A DNA stretch of 64,000 nt from Anaerobaca sp964579055 (lineage in GTDB: Bacteria; Planctomycetota; Phycisphaerae; Sedimentisphaerales; Anaerobacaceae), in contig CAZOFX010000013.1 in assembly GCA_964579055.1 (NCBI GenBank), positions 22,277-86,276 on the forward strand, written 5' to 3'. The translations under genes were made by a program, and so were the position numbers. Positions 1 through 8,547 of the stretch are shown one piece after another. The notes under the pieces are model-generated. The model was given only the letters and a program-made list of their open reading frames with translations, made no database searches and was not told the DNA's origin. Position 1 is the first letter of the stretch. Each line of letters opens with the position of its first letter.

Positions 1-249
1 TCGTCGGGCAAGATGGGCCACTCCACGAGTCTGGGCTGGTGCGATCTGGCCACCGTCGTCGCCCGCGACGGCGCCTTAGCGGATGCCGCCGCGACGCAGG
101 CGGCCAACCTCGTGCGGACGGTCGACGACGTGGACGCCGCCCTCGAACAGATCATGGCCATCGACGGCATCGACGGCCTGGTCATCGTCAAGGACGACCG
201 CATCGGCCTGGCCGGCCACCTGCCTTCGCTGGTCAGAGCTCCCCGATAG
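1..249 (+). CDS. UPF0280 family protein, C-terminal part
   Basis: This frame is open from the first base and ends at TAG 247-249, so only the last 82 codons are present. The visible sequence has a glycine-rich SSGKMGHS stretch followed by ADAAATQAANLV and a closing GLVIVKDDRIGLAG segment. This pattern is typical of the UPF0280 family, distant relatives of the ApbE flavin transferase fold whose reaction is not established. The ATG at position 13 lies inside the conserved region and is not the real start. A nested inverted repeat begins 11 bases after the stop. The family assignment rests on motif recognition of a fragment; the biochemical role is unknown. Confidence 0.7.
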   Translation, partial: SSGKMGHSTSLGWCDLATVVARDGALADAAATQAANLVRTVDDVDAALEQIMAIDGIDGLVIVKDDRIGLAGHLPSLVRAPR

Positions 250-259
250 GCATCCCTCA

Positions 260-316
260 GGTGTGGCAGCCTCAAACGCGCCAGCGTTTGGGGATGGGGG
301 ACTTGGCTGCCACACC
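260..316. repeat. Nested intergenic inverted repeat
   Basis: GGTGTGGCAGCC at 260-271 is matched exactly by its reverse complement at 305-316. Inside it, CAAACGC at 273-279 pairs with GCGTTTG at 284-290 around a four-base loop. The result is a two-tier hairpin just after the UPF0280 stop codon. It has no T-tract, so it looks more like a REP-type palindromic element than a classical terminator. Confidence 0.75.
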
Positions 317-460
317 ATCCGTGCAATGGATGAGTGACATGCGGCGCTGCGGCTGGTATGCTATGGCAGCACAAATCGGGCCGGCGCTTGGGATAGACCG
401 TGAGACAACCGCCGGCGAAATCGTTTTGCGGATGAGTATCTTCAGTTGAGGGAAGACACG

Positions 461-2578
461 ATGGATGCGAACACACATGGAATCAAGACCACGTCCTTTC
501 TATTGCTGATCGGGTTGTTTACACTGCTTGGGTCCGGTGGAGACAGCAGGGCGGCGATCACCACCGGTTCGCTCTTCGAGGAGATGGTCGACATGGCCGG
601 CCTGTCGAGCTTCCCGGACCCGGCGTATCACACCGTGCAGTTCTCCTCCACCGATCGACGCAGCAACCTGCCCGGCGGGCCGGACTGGTTCGCCAATTCC
701 GACGGCTTCGGAGGTGAGCCGATTCCGAATTTCGAGAAGGTGCTCCGGGAGCCCGACGCCGACGGTATTGGCGAATACCTGATCGCGGACGTCGCCGGTC
801 CCGGCGCGATCGTGCGCCTGTGGACCGCCGCCATCCCCGGCCAGGTGCGGATGTATATCGACGGGGCCGCGAAGCCGATCTACGAAGGCAGCGCGGACGG
901 GTTCTTCCACCGGCCGTACGACCGCTTCGAGCAGTCCAAGGAACTCCACGCCGAGACATTCGGGCGGACCGTGTATCAACGCGACGCCTCGTACGCACCG
1001 ATTCCATTCGCCAGGCACCTTCGCGTTGTGTGGACGGGCAACTTCAAGGAAATCCATTTCTACGAGCTTCAGGTGCGGCTGTACGATCCCGGCGCGTCGG
1101 TCGTGTCGTTCCGGCCGGAGGACATCCACACGTATCGCTCGACGATCGACCGCGTGACAAAGGCGCTCGACGACCCGGACGAGACTTTGAAGCCTCGCTC
1201 GCAGACCGGTGCCAAATCATTCGACGTTGCCTTGGCTGCCGCGGAAAAGAAGGTAGTCGCCGAATTCGAAGGCTCTCAGGCCGTCGAGCAACTGGTCATC
1301 CGGCTGAAGGCAGCAGACATCGACAAGGCCCTGCGACAGACGGTCCTTCAGGTGACCTGTGATGGCTATCCCTGGCCCCAGGTGCAGTCTCCCGTAGGCG
1401 ACTTCTTCGGCGCGGCGCCGGGGATCAATCCGTATCAATCGCTGCCTTTCACCGTGCGTCCCGATGGAACGATGATCTGCCGGTTCGTGATGCCCTTCGA
1501 GCGCTCGTGCAGGGTCGAGCTGGTCAATCTGGGCGACCAGCACATCGATGCGACCGGCACGGTTGCCACCACACCCTTGGCCTGGAACGAGCGGTCCATG
1601 CACTTCCGCGCGCGCTGGCGCGTGGATCACGATCTGATCGCATCGAATCGCGACGTGCAGGACCTGCCTTTCCTGCTGGCCCAGGGCAGAGGCGTCTACG
1701 TGGGAACGAGCGCCTACCTGCTGAACCCCGCCGAGGTGCCGACGCCCTACGGCAACTGGTGGGGCGAGGGCGACGAGAAGGTGTTCGTGGACGGCGAGGC
1801 ACGGCCGTCGATCTTCGGCACCGGTTCCGAGGACTATTTCAACTACTCGTGGTCGTCGCCGGATATCTTCCTCTACCCCTACTGTGGCCAGCCCCGCAAC
1901 GACGGCCCGGGCAACCGCGGCTTCGTCACGAACTATCGCTGGCACATTCTCGATGCGATCCCGTTCCGTCAAAACATCCGGTTCTACATGGAGCTGTTCA
2001 GCCACGAGCGGACGCCGGGCATGTCGTACGCGCGCATCGGATACCACTATGCGCGTCCCGGCGTGACTGACGATCATCTGGCGATCATGCCGGCGGATCT
2101 GCGGGCGCCGGTCCTGCCCGAAGGCTGGCAGCCGGCGGCGCGCATGGGCGCAGCCAACTCGGTGTTCTTCACGAGCGAGGACTGCCTGACCGACCGACAG
2201 AACACACGCCTGGACGGCGGCGCGATGTGGGCGGGCGCGAAATTGCTGGTCTGGACCCCGAAGGACGGCGGCGAGCGCAAGAGCTTCAAGATCGCCATCG
2301 ACGACGCAGGCAAGAAACAGATCAACGTCGCGTTCGCCCTGACGCCCCGATCCGGCAAGGTCGCATTCTATCTCGACGGTCAGCCGCTGAAACGGGCGGA
2401 TCGTTCCGACACCGCTGACCTGCATCGCCCATATCGCACGCTGCTCCGCCGAACTGAACTGATGCCCGGTGAACTGACGGCGGGCGAGCACACCCTGACG
2501 CTCGAATGGAGGGGCGCGGACGAAGGCGTTACGCAGCCGGAGGTCGGAATCGACTTCTTCTGGGTCCAGCGGCAGTAG
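461..2578 (+). CDS. Secreted DUF2961 / GH172-family glycoside hydrolase-like protein
   Basis: The 705-residue protein starts with a hydrophobic signal segment (TTSFLLLIGLFTLLGSGG) and then shows the DUF2961 pattern: FSSTDRRSNLPGGPDWF near the N-terminus, a GPGAIVRLWTA segment, and GSEDYFNYSW in the middle. DUF2961 proteins make up family GH172, which includes difructose-anhydride and arabinofuranoside-acting enzymes. A fructan- or arabinan-type substrate is therefore inferred, not shown. ATG 461 is preferred over the upstream TTG at 446 because GGAAG at 450-454 sits six bases before it. The gene is followed after 20 bases by the nucleoside-hydrolase-like gene and probably shares its transcript. 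The C-terminal 150 residues look like a beta-sandwich. Confidence 0.8.
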   Translation: MDANTHGIKTTSFLLLIGLFTLLGSGGDSRAAITTGSLFEEMVDMAGLSSFPDPAYHTVQFSSTDRRSNLPGGPDWFANSDGFGGEPIPNFEKVLREPDADGIGEYLIADVAGPGAIVRLWTAAIPGQVRMYIDGAAKPIYEGSADGFFHRPYDRFEQSKELHAETFGRTVYQRDASYAPIPFARHLRVVWTGNFKEIHFYELQVRLYDPGASVVSFRPEDIHTYRSTIDRVTKALDDPDETLKPRSQTGAKSFDVALAAAEKKVVAEFEGSQAVEQLVIRLKAADIDKALRQTVLQVTCDGYPWPQVQSPVGDFFGAAPGINPYQSLPFTVRPDGTMICRFVMPFERSCRVELVNLGDQHIDATGTVATTPLAWNERSMHFRARWRVDHDLIASNRDVQDLPFLLAQGRGVYVGTSAYLLNPAEVPTPYGNWWGEGDEKVFVDGEARPSIFGTGSEDYFNYSWSSPDIFLYPYCGQPRNDGPGNRGFVTNYRWHILDAIPFRQNIRFYMELFSHERTPGMSYARIGYHYARPGVTDDHLAIMPADLRAPVLPEGWQPAARMGAANSVFFTSEDCLTDRQNTRLDGGAMWAGAKLLVWTPKDGGERKSFKIAIDDAGKKQINVAFALTPRSGKVAFYLDGQPLKRADRSDTADLHRPYRTLLRRTELMPGELTAGEHTLTLEWRGADEGVTQPEVGIDFFWVQRQ

Positions 2579-2598
2579 TCCTCTTGGAAAGGTGACCC

Positions 2599-3714
2599 GT
2601 GAATGCGATGACAACACGACGAAGTCTTCTGAAAGCGGCCGGAGTTGGTGCGGCGATGGCGGCGTCGCAACCGGCGCAACTGCTGCGCGGACACGAGTTC
2701 GCCTCGCAGCGGAGACCCGTGCTGGTGATTCACGCCACGGACCTGTTCCGTCCCCACTGGGACCCGGACGACCATTGGGACCTGGCCAGCGTCTTCGCGC
2801 TGGCCTACACGAGGCAAATCGACCTCAAGGCCGTCTTGATCGATTTCGAGCCGCACTCCGCGAACGACCATAATCCGGACGTGATGGCCGTCGCACAGAT
2901 GAACTACATCACGGGACTGCAGGTGCCCGTCTCCGTGGGCACGCCGCGTCCGATGCGCTCGCGCGACGACAGCCAACCCGATGCGAGTGCGAGCGACCAC
3001 GTCGGCATCGATATGGTTCTGGACATTCTGCGCCGCTCGCCCGAGCCGGTCGTCATCAACGTCATCGGCTCCTGTCGTGACATCGCGGTCGCCGGCAAGA
3101 AGGCGCCGCAGCTCTTCGCGGAGAAATGCGCGGGCATCTATCTGAACGCCGGCACCGGCTCGCCCGACCGGGAGAAGGCCGCGAAGCTCGAATACAACGT
3201 GAGTTTGGCGCCGCTGAGCTACGCGGCGATCTTCGACCTGCCCTGTCCGATCTACTGGATGCCGTGTTTCGAGCAGATGAACTCCGACCGCCCGATCATG
3301 GAGTACGCCACGCACTATTCGTTCCGCCAAGGTGAGATCCTGCCGCACCTGTCGAGCCGCGTGCGAAATTTCTTCCTGTACATGCTCGCGAAGAAGACCG
3401 ATCACAACTGGCTTCGGTCGCTTCTCGGGCCCGTCGATCCGCAACTGCTCGAAACTTTCGGCGCCCAGGATCGGCACATGTGGTGCACAGGCGGCTTCCT
3501 GCACGTGGCGGGACAGAGCGTCGTCAGCGAAGCGACGGATCAGCCGGTGTTCTCATTCGATCCGATCCGAGTGACCTGCTCCGACGAGGGCGTCACGACG
3601 TGGACGCACGATCCGAGCGCCAAGGATCGCTACATCTTCCGTGTGCGCGACCTGGACCACTATCAGGCTGCCATGACCGGGGCCTTGAAGTCGCTCCTTC
3701 TGAAACTCCCATGA
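2599..3714 (+). CDS. Tat-exported nucleoside-hydrolase-like protein
   Basis: The 371-residue protein opens with a twin-arginine signal (TRRSLLKAAGVGAAMAAS). The mature part begins with VIHATDLFRPHWDPDDHWDL, resembling the aspartate cluster that binds Ca2+ and ribose in inosine-uridine nucleoside hydrolases. The classical DTDPGIDDA motif is not conserved exactly, so catalysis on nucleosides is uncertain; many such exported homologues sit beside glycosidases. GTG 2599 is chosen because GGAAAGG at 2586-2592 is six bases upstream; ATG 2608 is an alternative. The stop codon overlaps a possible ATG at 3711 in the next gene's frame. It lies within an apparent three-gene carbohydrate operon and may act on a glycan rather than a nucleoside. 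Confidence 0.65.
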   Translation: MNAMTTRRSLLKAAGVGAAMAASQPAQLLRGHEFASQRRPVLVIHATDLFRPHWDPDDHWDLASVFALAYTRQIDLKAVLIDFEPHSANDHNPDVMAVAQMNYITGLQVPVSVGTPRPMRSRDDSQPDASASDHVGIDMVLDILRRSPEPVVINVIGSCRDIAVAGKKAPQLFAEKCAGIYLNAGTGSPDREKAAKLEYNVSLAPLSYAAIFDLPCPIYWMPCFEQMNSDRPIMEYATHYSFRQGEILPHLSSRVRNFFLYMLAKKTDHNWLRSLLGPVDPQLLETFGAQDRHMWCTGGFLHVAGQSVVSEATDQPVFSFDPIRVTCSDEGVTTWTHDPSAKDRYIFRVRDLDHYQAAMTGALKSLLLKLP

Positions 3715-3743
3715 CGGTCTTGCGCGACCTCGCGGAGGTTCTT

Positions 3744-5279
3744 ATGGTTCGGACGCTGGCATTTTCGATCTTGAGTGCGGTCGTTGTCATGACGGCGCAA
3801 GCAAGCGGCGCGCTGTTCGTGATCGATGCAGACGCATTTCGCCATCACGTCGATTTCTTCAACGGCATGGAGCCGGAGAACATCGTCAATCACGTCCCGA
3901 ACAGCGAGGCGTGGGCCTGGATGGTCCGGAATGTTCCGTTCTTCGAGTGTCCTGACAAGGGGTTCGAGCAGATCTACTATTTCCGCTGGTGGACGTTCCG
4001 CAAGCATCTCAAGCAGACGCCGGACGGATTCGTATTCACCGAGTTTCTCGACAAAGTCGGCCACGCCGGCACGCACAACACGATCAGTTGTGCGCTGGGC
4101 CACCACATTCGCGAAGGGCGATGGCTGCGCGACCGGCGGTATATCGACGAATACGCCCGCTTCTGGTACACGGGCCACGAAGGCGATTTGCAGCCGCACT
4201 TCCACCAGTACAGCAACTGGGCCACGTGGGCACTGTACGAACGGTACCTCGTTGACCTCGACAAGGCCTTTGTCGTGAGCCTGCTCGACGCCTTCGTCCA
4301 CGACTGCCGCGCGTGGGAGAAGGAAAGAGGTCTGGAGAACGGGCTGTTCTGGCTATACGATGTGCGGGATGGGATGGAGGAATCGATCAGCGGTTCGCGC
4401 CGCGACAAGAACGCCAGACCTCCGCTGAACAGCTACATGTATGCCAACATGATAGCGATCTCGAAGGTTGCGGCTCTGGCGGGCGATGACGCAACGGCCC
4501 GCCAGTATGCCGAGAAAGCCACCAAGCTCAGATCGCTCATCCACGAACTGCTGTGGGACAGGCAGGCGGAGTTCTTCAAGGTCCGCCATCCCGACGGCGT
4601 GCCGGCCGACGTGCGTGAGGAGATCGGGTTCATTCCGTGGTATTTCGATTTGCCCGAGCCGGGCTGCGAAGGAGCGTGGCGGCAGTTCACCGATTCCCAA
4701 GGCTTCAAGGCGCCGATGGGGATCACCACCGCCGAGCGCAGGCATCCTGCGTTTCGCAGTCACGGCGTCGGAACGTGCGAGTGGGACGGCGCGGTCTGGC
4801 CCTTTGCGACGAGCCAGACGCTCGTCGCTCTGGCCAATCTGCTGCGTCACTACGAGCAGACCTACGTCACGAAGTCGGACTGCTTCGACGCGCTGCTGAC
4901 CTACGCGCGGTCGCACCAGCATCAAGGCAGGCCCTACATCGGCGAATATCTCGACGAGGTCAACGGCACGTGGTTAAAACCTGATTCGGATCGCAGCCGG
5001 TACTACAACCACTCGACCTTCTGCGATCTGGTCATCAGCGGTCTCGTCGGGCTGGTTCCGCGAGAGGACGACACCCTCGAGGTTCATCCGTTGCTTCCAC
5101 CCGACGCGTGGGATTGGTTCTGTCTGGATGGGGTCCTCTACCACGGGCGAACGCTCACCATACTCTGGGACCGAACGGGCTCGAAGTACGGCAAAGGCGA
5201 AGGACTCCGCGTTCTCGTCGACGGCCGCCAGATTGCAGCATCGCCCGAGCTTTCCCCCGTCACCGGCCAGCTACCCTGA
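3744..5279 (+). CDS. Secreted MGH1-like (alpha/alpha)6 glycoside hydrolase
   Basis: The 511-residue product has a signal peptide (VRTLAFSILSAVVVMTAQASG) and a helical-barrel glycosidase body. Characteristic patches are GLENGLFWLYDVRDGMEES, NSYMYANMIAISKVAALAG, a late CEWDGAVWPFATSQTLVAL, and the closing GLVGLVPREDDTLEVHPLLP of MGH1/GH63-like proteins. The substrate cannot be read from sequence; alpha-linked sugars are typical of related families. ATG 3744 is chosen because GGAGG at 3734-3738 precedes it by five bases and it leads straight into the signal peptide. The earlier ATG at 3711 overlaps the previous stop. It is the third gene of the 461-5279 series and meets the sulfatase tail-to-tail with a 12-base gap. 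Confidence 0.75.
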   Translation: MVRTLAFSILSAVVVMTAQASGALFVIDADAFRHHVDFFNGMEPENIVNHVPNSEAWAWMVRNVPFFECPDKGFEQIYYFRWWTFRKHLKQTPDGFVFTEFLDKVGHAGTHNTISCALGHHIREGRWLRDRRYIDEYARFWYTGHEGDLQPHFHQYSNWATWALYERYLVDLDKAFVVSLLDAFVHDCRAWEKERGLENGLFWLYDVRDGMEESISGSRRDKNARPPLNSYMYANMIAISKVAALAGDDATARQYAEKATKLRSLIHELLWDRQAEFFKVRHPDGVPADVREEIGFIPWYFDLPEPGCEGAWRQFTDSQGFKAPMGITTAERRHPAFRSHGVGTCEWDGAVWPFATSQTLVALANLLRHYEQTYVTKSDCFDALLTYARSHQHQGRPYIGEYLDEVNGTWLKPDSDRSRYYNHSTFCDLVISGLVGLVPREDDTLEVHPLLPPDAWDWFCLDGVLYHGRTLTILWDRTGSKYGKGEGLRVLVDGRQIAASPELSPVTGQLP

Positions 5280-5291
5280 TTGTTGCCGGCG

Positions 5292-6701
5292 TTATCCCTG
5301 CTTCGGCGGGTAGAACTCTTTGCGGTGGCGGTCGGCGTATGCCTTCAGCCTCGCGGCGACGTCGGGGTACTTGTCCAGCACATTGGCGGTCTCGTACGGA
5401 TCGTTCTCCATGTCGAACAGCGAAAGCCCGATGTCCTCCTGGCGGTACTTGCCGGCGGCGCCATCGCAGCCCGGCGTCACCAGCGTGCGGTACTTGTGCG
5501 GCAGGTGCAGTTTCCAGTGGCCGTCGCCGCTGATGACGCCTTCGAAGGTCTCTCCCGTCGAGAAGGGATAATAGTCATGCGGGTTCATCGCCCCGGGCTT
5601 GCCGGCGATCAAGTCCCATACGTTCCTGCCGTCGACGGGATTGGCGGGCAGCTCGGCTCCGGCCAGATGCGCCACCGTCGGCAGGACGTCGATCGAGCAG
5701 AAGGCCCGCTTCGAGACCGTGCCTGCCTCGATCTGCCCGGGGAACTTCATGATGCACGCGCTGCGAGTCCCTCCGTCGAAGCTGGTGCCCTTGGCCTCGC
5801 GGAAGGGCGTCCTGCCGGCGTGGTTGCCGTATGAAATCCAGGGACCGTTGTCCGAGGTGAAGATCACGAGCGTGTTGTCTTCGAGTCCGTTGGCCTTGAG
5901 CGCCTGCGTGATCTGGCCGACCGACCAGTCGAGCTCCATCATCACGTCGCCGTAGAGGCCCACGCCGGATTTGCCCCTGAACTTGTCGCTGCAGAACAGC
6001 GGCACGTGCGGCATCGCGTGCGGGACGTACAGCAGGAACGGCTCGTCCTTGTGACGGCCGATGAAGTCCACCGCGTGCTGGGTGTACCACGTCGTGAGCA
6101 TCGGCTGATGCTCCTTCGTGACGCGCTCGATCGTGACCTTGCCGTTCTCCCAGAATTGCAGGGGATGCCGGCCCCAGTAGTCCGGGTTCTCGGGGTGGAA
6201 TTCCCACATGTCGTTGGAGTACATCAGCCCGCACGACTCGTCGAACCCCCTGGCGCGCGGGCGCGTCTCGGGCTGGTCGCCGATGTGCCATTTGCCGAAG
6301 ACGGCGGTCGCATAGCCGCGCCTCTTGAGCACCTCGCCCAGCGTGGCGAATCTCGGATCGAGCCCTCGGGCCCCCGGCCCGTGCGCGCCGAAGACCTTCG
6401 TCCGTCCCGGATAGCAGCCGGACAGCAGCGCCGCCCGCGAGGCCGAGCACACCGCCTGGGGCACGTAGAAATTCCGATAGCAGCAACCTTGTTCCGCCAA
6501 CTGCTCGACGTTGGGCGTCGGGTAGTCCTGCGTGGCAAACGGCCGGAAATCCGCCCATCCCGAGTCGTCGAGGAAGACAATCACGAAGTTCGGCCCGCCT
6601 GTGGCGGGCTCTCGCCCCTTGCCCGGTCCGGGCCACCCCATCGCCGTGACGGACAGCGCCGCCGCCTTCAAGAACGCTCGTCGTGTGTGCATCGTCGGCA
6701 T
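5292..6701 (-). CDS. Tat-exported type I sulfatase
   Basis: The 469-residue protein belongs to the alkaline-phosphatase-like sulfatase superfamily. A Tat signal (TRRAFLKAAALSVTAMG) is followed by the metal-binding FLDDSGWAD near residues 43-51. The CSASR core at residues 85-89 holds the cysteine that must be converted to formylglycine. GYATAVFGKWHIG and FTSDNGPW supply further active-site residues. It should remove sulfate esters from polysaccharides in the periplasm. No sulfatase-maturing enzyme is encoded in this window, so activation depends on a gene elsewhere. AGGAG lies nine bases before the start and a good promoter is at 6746-6774. It faces the glycosidase series, suggesting joint use on a sulfated glycan. 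Confidence 0.88.
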   Translation of the reverse strand: MPTMHTRRAFLKAAALSVTAMGWPGPGKGREPATGGPNFVIVFLDDSGWADFRPFATQDYPTPNVEQLAEQGCCYRNFYVPQAVCSASRAALLSGCYPGRTKVFGAHGPGARGLDPRFATLGEVLKRRGYATAVFGKWHIGDQPETRPRARGFDESCGLMYSNDMWEFHPENPDYWGRHPLQFWENGKVTIERVTKEHQPMLTTWYTQHAVDFIGRHKDEPFLLYVPHAMPHVPLFCSDKFRGKSGVGLYGDVMMELDWSVGQITQALKANGLEDNTLVIFTSDNGPWISYGNHAGRTPFREAKGTSFDGGTRSACIMKFPGQIEAGTVSKRAFCSIDVLPTVAHLAGAELPANPVDGRNVWDLIAGKPGAMNPHDYYPFSTGETFEGVISGDGHWKLHLPHKYRTLVTPGCDGAAGKYRQEDIGLSLFDMENDPYETANVLDKYPDVAARLKAYADRHRKEFYPPKQG

Positions 6702-6745
6702 CTGTCGTATCTCCTCTTGCCAAACGGTTGGGCATCAACAGGCTG

Positions 6746-6774
6746 ATTATGCATCGGAGCCGACGCGATTTCAA
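6746..6774 (-). promoter_or_regulatory. Predicted sigma-70-type promoter of the sulfatase gene
   Basis: On the minus strand TTGAAA (6769-6774) is separated by exactly 17 bases from CATAAT (6746-6751). Transcription would begin near 6739, about 38 bases before the sulfatase start codon. The call is based on hexamer match and spacing only. Confidence 0.55.
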
Positions 6775-6817
6775 GTCTTCCAGATCAACGCCGCATAAGG
6801 CCTATTGGGCAGGGCGA

Positions 6818-7636
6818 TTACGCCCCCGGCGGTTGCTCCAGGACAGACAAGAGGTTCTCCCGGGTCAGTAGGTTGACATCGGCAGGGCGTTCGAGGAAGG
6901 GCTTGACGTCTTCGGCGACCTGCTTCCACTGGAGGGTTTCTATGCGCCGGCGGACGACGCTGCGCCAGTTCTCCGGGGTGACTTCAGGCTCCTCCCGACC
7001 TGTCTGCACCGGGGCATTGTGGAGCAGCTCGAAGTTCGGGGCAGGCCAGGTGCGGTCCGACAGATACCAGATCAGATCGTAGATGTCACGACCCTTGGTG
7101 TACGGACGGGCCAGGATCGCGTGAAGCTTGCCCGCCAGCAGCGACCCCTTGTCGTAGTGCCGCAGGTTGAGGATGACGTGTCGCCTGACGAGAGACGAAA
7201 CGATGCGCGCCCCGGCGGGCGGGTTCGAGTCCACTTCCACCTTGACCGAGAGCGTCTCGGACCGGTGAGGCGAGAGCCCCAGTTCATACGGCAGACCCCG
7301 GAAACGCACGAAGGCGGACTGGACCGCCTTGGTCTCCTTGATGCGAACGTCGACCTCGTATCCCTCCGCTTCCAGAGCGCGCCGGCAGCCCGCCAGGTTC
7401 TCGTGGAAACGAACGTCCGTTCCCGGCTCGACCAGGGCGAAGTCGAGATCCTCTGAGAATCGCGGCATCGCGTAGAGGAATCGCAGGGCCGTCCCACCCT
7501 GAAATGCCCACGTAGCGTACGCGCCCTGGTCCTGGAGCGACTGGAGAAGCCGGGCCTGGAGATACTCCGTCGCCAGGCGTCGCGCCACGTTTGCGTCGGG
7601 CGCACCGACAAGGATCTGCGTGAGGTAGTCCTTCAT
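6818..7636 (-). CDS. abiEii: AbiEii-type nucleotidyltransferase toxin
   Basis: The 272-residue protein carries the DNA-polymerase-beta-like nucleotidyltransferase signature of AbiEii: FQGGTALRFLY at residues 45-55 followed by the acidic RFSEDLDFAL at 59-68. A downstream GKLHAILARPYTKGRDIYDLIWYL segment completes the family pattern. AbiEii toxins act with AbiEi in type IV toxin-antitoxin systems that arrest growth, often as a phage defence, probably by modifying a nucleic acid. ATG 7636 overlaps the abiEi stop by four bases and has GGGGAGAG just upstream. The stop codon TAA sits in the loop of a short GGGCG/CGCCC hairpin (6812-6825). All key residues look intact, so the toxin should be functional. 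Confidence 0.88.
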   Translation of the reverse strand: MKDYLTQILVGAPDANVARRLATEYLQARLLQSLQDQGAYATWAFQGGTALRFLYAMPRFSEDLDFALVEPGTDVRFHENLAGCRRALEAEGYEVDVRIKETKAVQSAFVRFRGLPYELGLSPHRSETLSVKVEVDSNPPAGARIVSSLVRRHVILNLRHYDKGSLLAGKLHAILARPYTKGRDIYDLIWYLSDRTWPAPNFELLHNAPVQTGREEPEVTPENWRSVVRRRIETLQWKQVAEDVKPFLERPADVNLLTRENLLSVLEQPPGA

Positions 7637-8268
7637 AGTCTCTCCCCGGTTTCTTCCGCGACCAGTCCGGCAATCCGTCGCGCAGCGCGACACAGCTTCG
7701 GACTCTGCGATGTCTCTGCCAGAGAGGTCAGGGCGTCCATGTCGAGCGTATCCAGGTTCTGGAGGCGAAGCTCGGACAAGAAATAAAGACTGTCGCCGCC
7801 GGCGGTCAGGTGCACCAGATCAAGCAGCGCCTTTTCGGGTGTGGCGATGAACGCCTGCTGACGATTCCCGAGGTCGACCTGCCTGTAGCCGTGGAACCAG
7901 CTTGCCTTGACGCACCGGAACAGGAATACCCCCAAGGCTGTCTCGACCCGCTGGGGTCGCCGTGTCGTGACACTCGTCACCGTGGGAACGTGCTCGGGGA
8001 TCATCCCGAAGTGTGCCAGCGCCGACTGGAGACTCACATAGGAGGCTTTCTTCATCGCATTGGCAAGGACGAACGGATGGATGCTGACCTTGCGGTACGG
8101 CTCGGCCAGCGCATAGAGTCCCTTGGCAGGCTGAACCAGCTTGCCGGCTTTGACCCAACGGCTCAGTTGAAGTCGCAGAGCGGGAAGGCTTTCGGCACCT
8201 GCGGCCAGAAAACCCGTGCGGAAGACCGGCACATCGGCCACCATCTTAAGCAGTTCGTGCCATTTCAT
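7633..8268 (-). CDS. abiEi: AbiEi-type antitoxin / transcriptional autorepressor
   Basis: The 211-residue protein matches AbiEi antitoxins. It has an N-terminal winged-helix part (residues 1-60, with LSRWVKAGKLVQPAKGLYAL) and a C-terminal antitoxin domain containing ATPEKALLDLVHL. AbiEi proteins neutralise AbiEii and repress their own operon by binding inverted repeats in the promoter. A perfect 16-base palindrome lies inside the promoter here, which fits. There is no Shine-Dalgarno sequence before ATG 8268. The -10 hexamer ends only six bases upstream, predicting a leaderless transcript. The gene overlaps abiEii by four bases (ATGA), so the two are translationally coupled. Confidence 0.88.
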   Translation of the reverse strand: MKWHELLKMVADVPVFRTGFLAAGAESLPALRLQLSRWVKAGKLVQPAKGLYALAEPYRKVSIHPFVLANAMKKASYVSLQSALAHFGMIPEHVPTVTSVTTRRPQRVETALGVFLFRCVKASWFHGYRQVDLGNRQQAFIATPEKALLDLVHLTAGGDSLYFLSELRLQNLDTLDMDALTSLAETSQSPKLCRAARRIAGLVAEETGERL

Positions 8269-8274
8269 TGCAGC

Positions 8275-8303
8275 ATCTTATCATATATGATAATCTATCG
8301 CAA
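8275..8303 (-). promoter_or_regulatory. abiE promoter with embedded palindromic operator
   Basis: On the minus strand TTGCGA (8298-8303), a 17-base spacer and TAAGAT (8275-8280) form a promoter. The perfect palindrome TTATCATATATGATAA (8278-8293) fills the spacer and overlaps half of the -10 box, so a bound AbiEi would block RNA polymerase. The abiEi ATG begins after only six more bases. Confidence 0.7.
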
Positions 8304-8468
8304 TATACTTCGGCGTTTCCTGGGCTTCTCTTGAAAGGATTTGGCCGCTGGGGGCGGTTTGCCGGCGTTCAAGTCGGTCAACGGCGTGACGGGCGGAGGC
8401 ACCGTGGCCTTAAAGAGGCAGAGGCGCAGAATCATGCGTCCTGACATGGCGCGCCCGGGACATGGCGG

Positions 8469-8496
8469 TTGCCGAAGAAATGGGACGCGATAGAAT
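8469..8496 (+). promoter_or_regulatory. Predicted promoter of the CsgG/TPR lipoprotein gene
   Basis: TTGCCG (8469-8474), a 16-base spacer and TAGAAT (8491-8496). The same two hexamers with the same 16-base spacing occur before nadE (18100-18127). A start near 8503 would place a 13-codon mini-ORF (ATG 8507, stop TAA 8546-8548) almost at the 5' end. Its stop overlaps the lipoprotein ATG by one base, which would allow translational coupling. Confidence 0.5.
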
Positions 8497-8547
8497 GGGC
8501 CGGCAAATGACGACGTCGAATGAAGCCGGAAAGAAAGGCGGGGCGTA

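Noticed and set aside
6812..6825. GGGCG/CGCCC hairpin containing the abiEii stop codon in its loop, considered as a terminator
   Set aside because: The stem is only five bases and no T-tract follows; it may be chance in GC-rich sequence.
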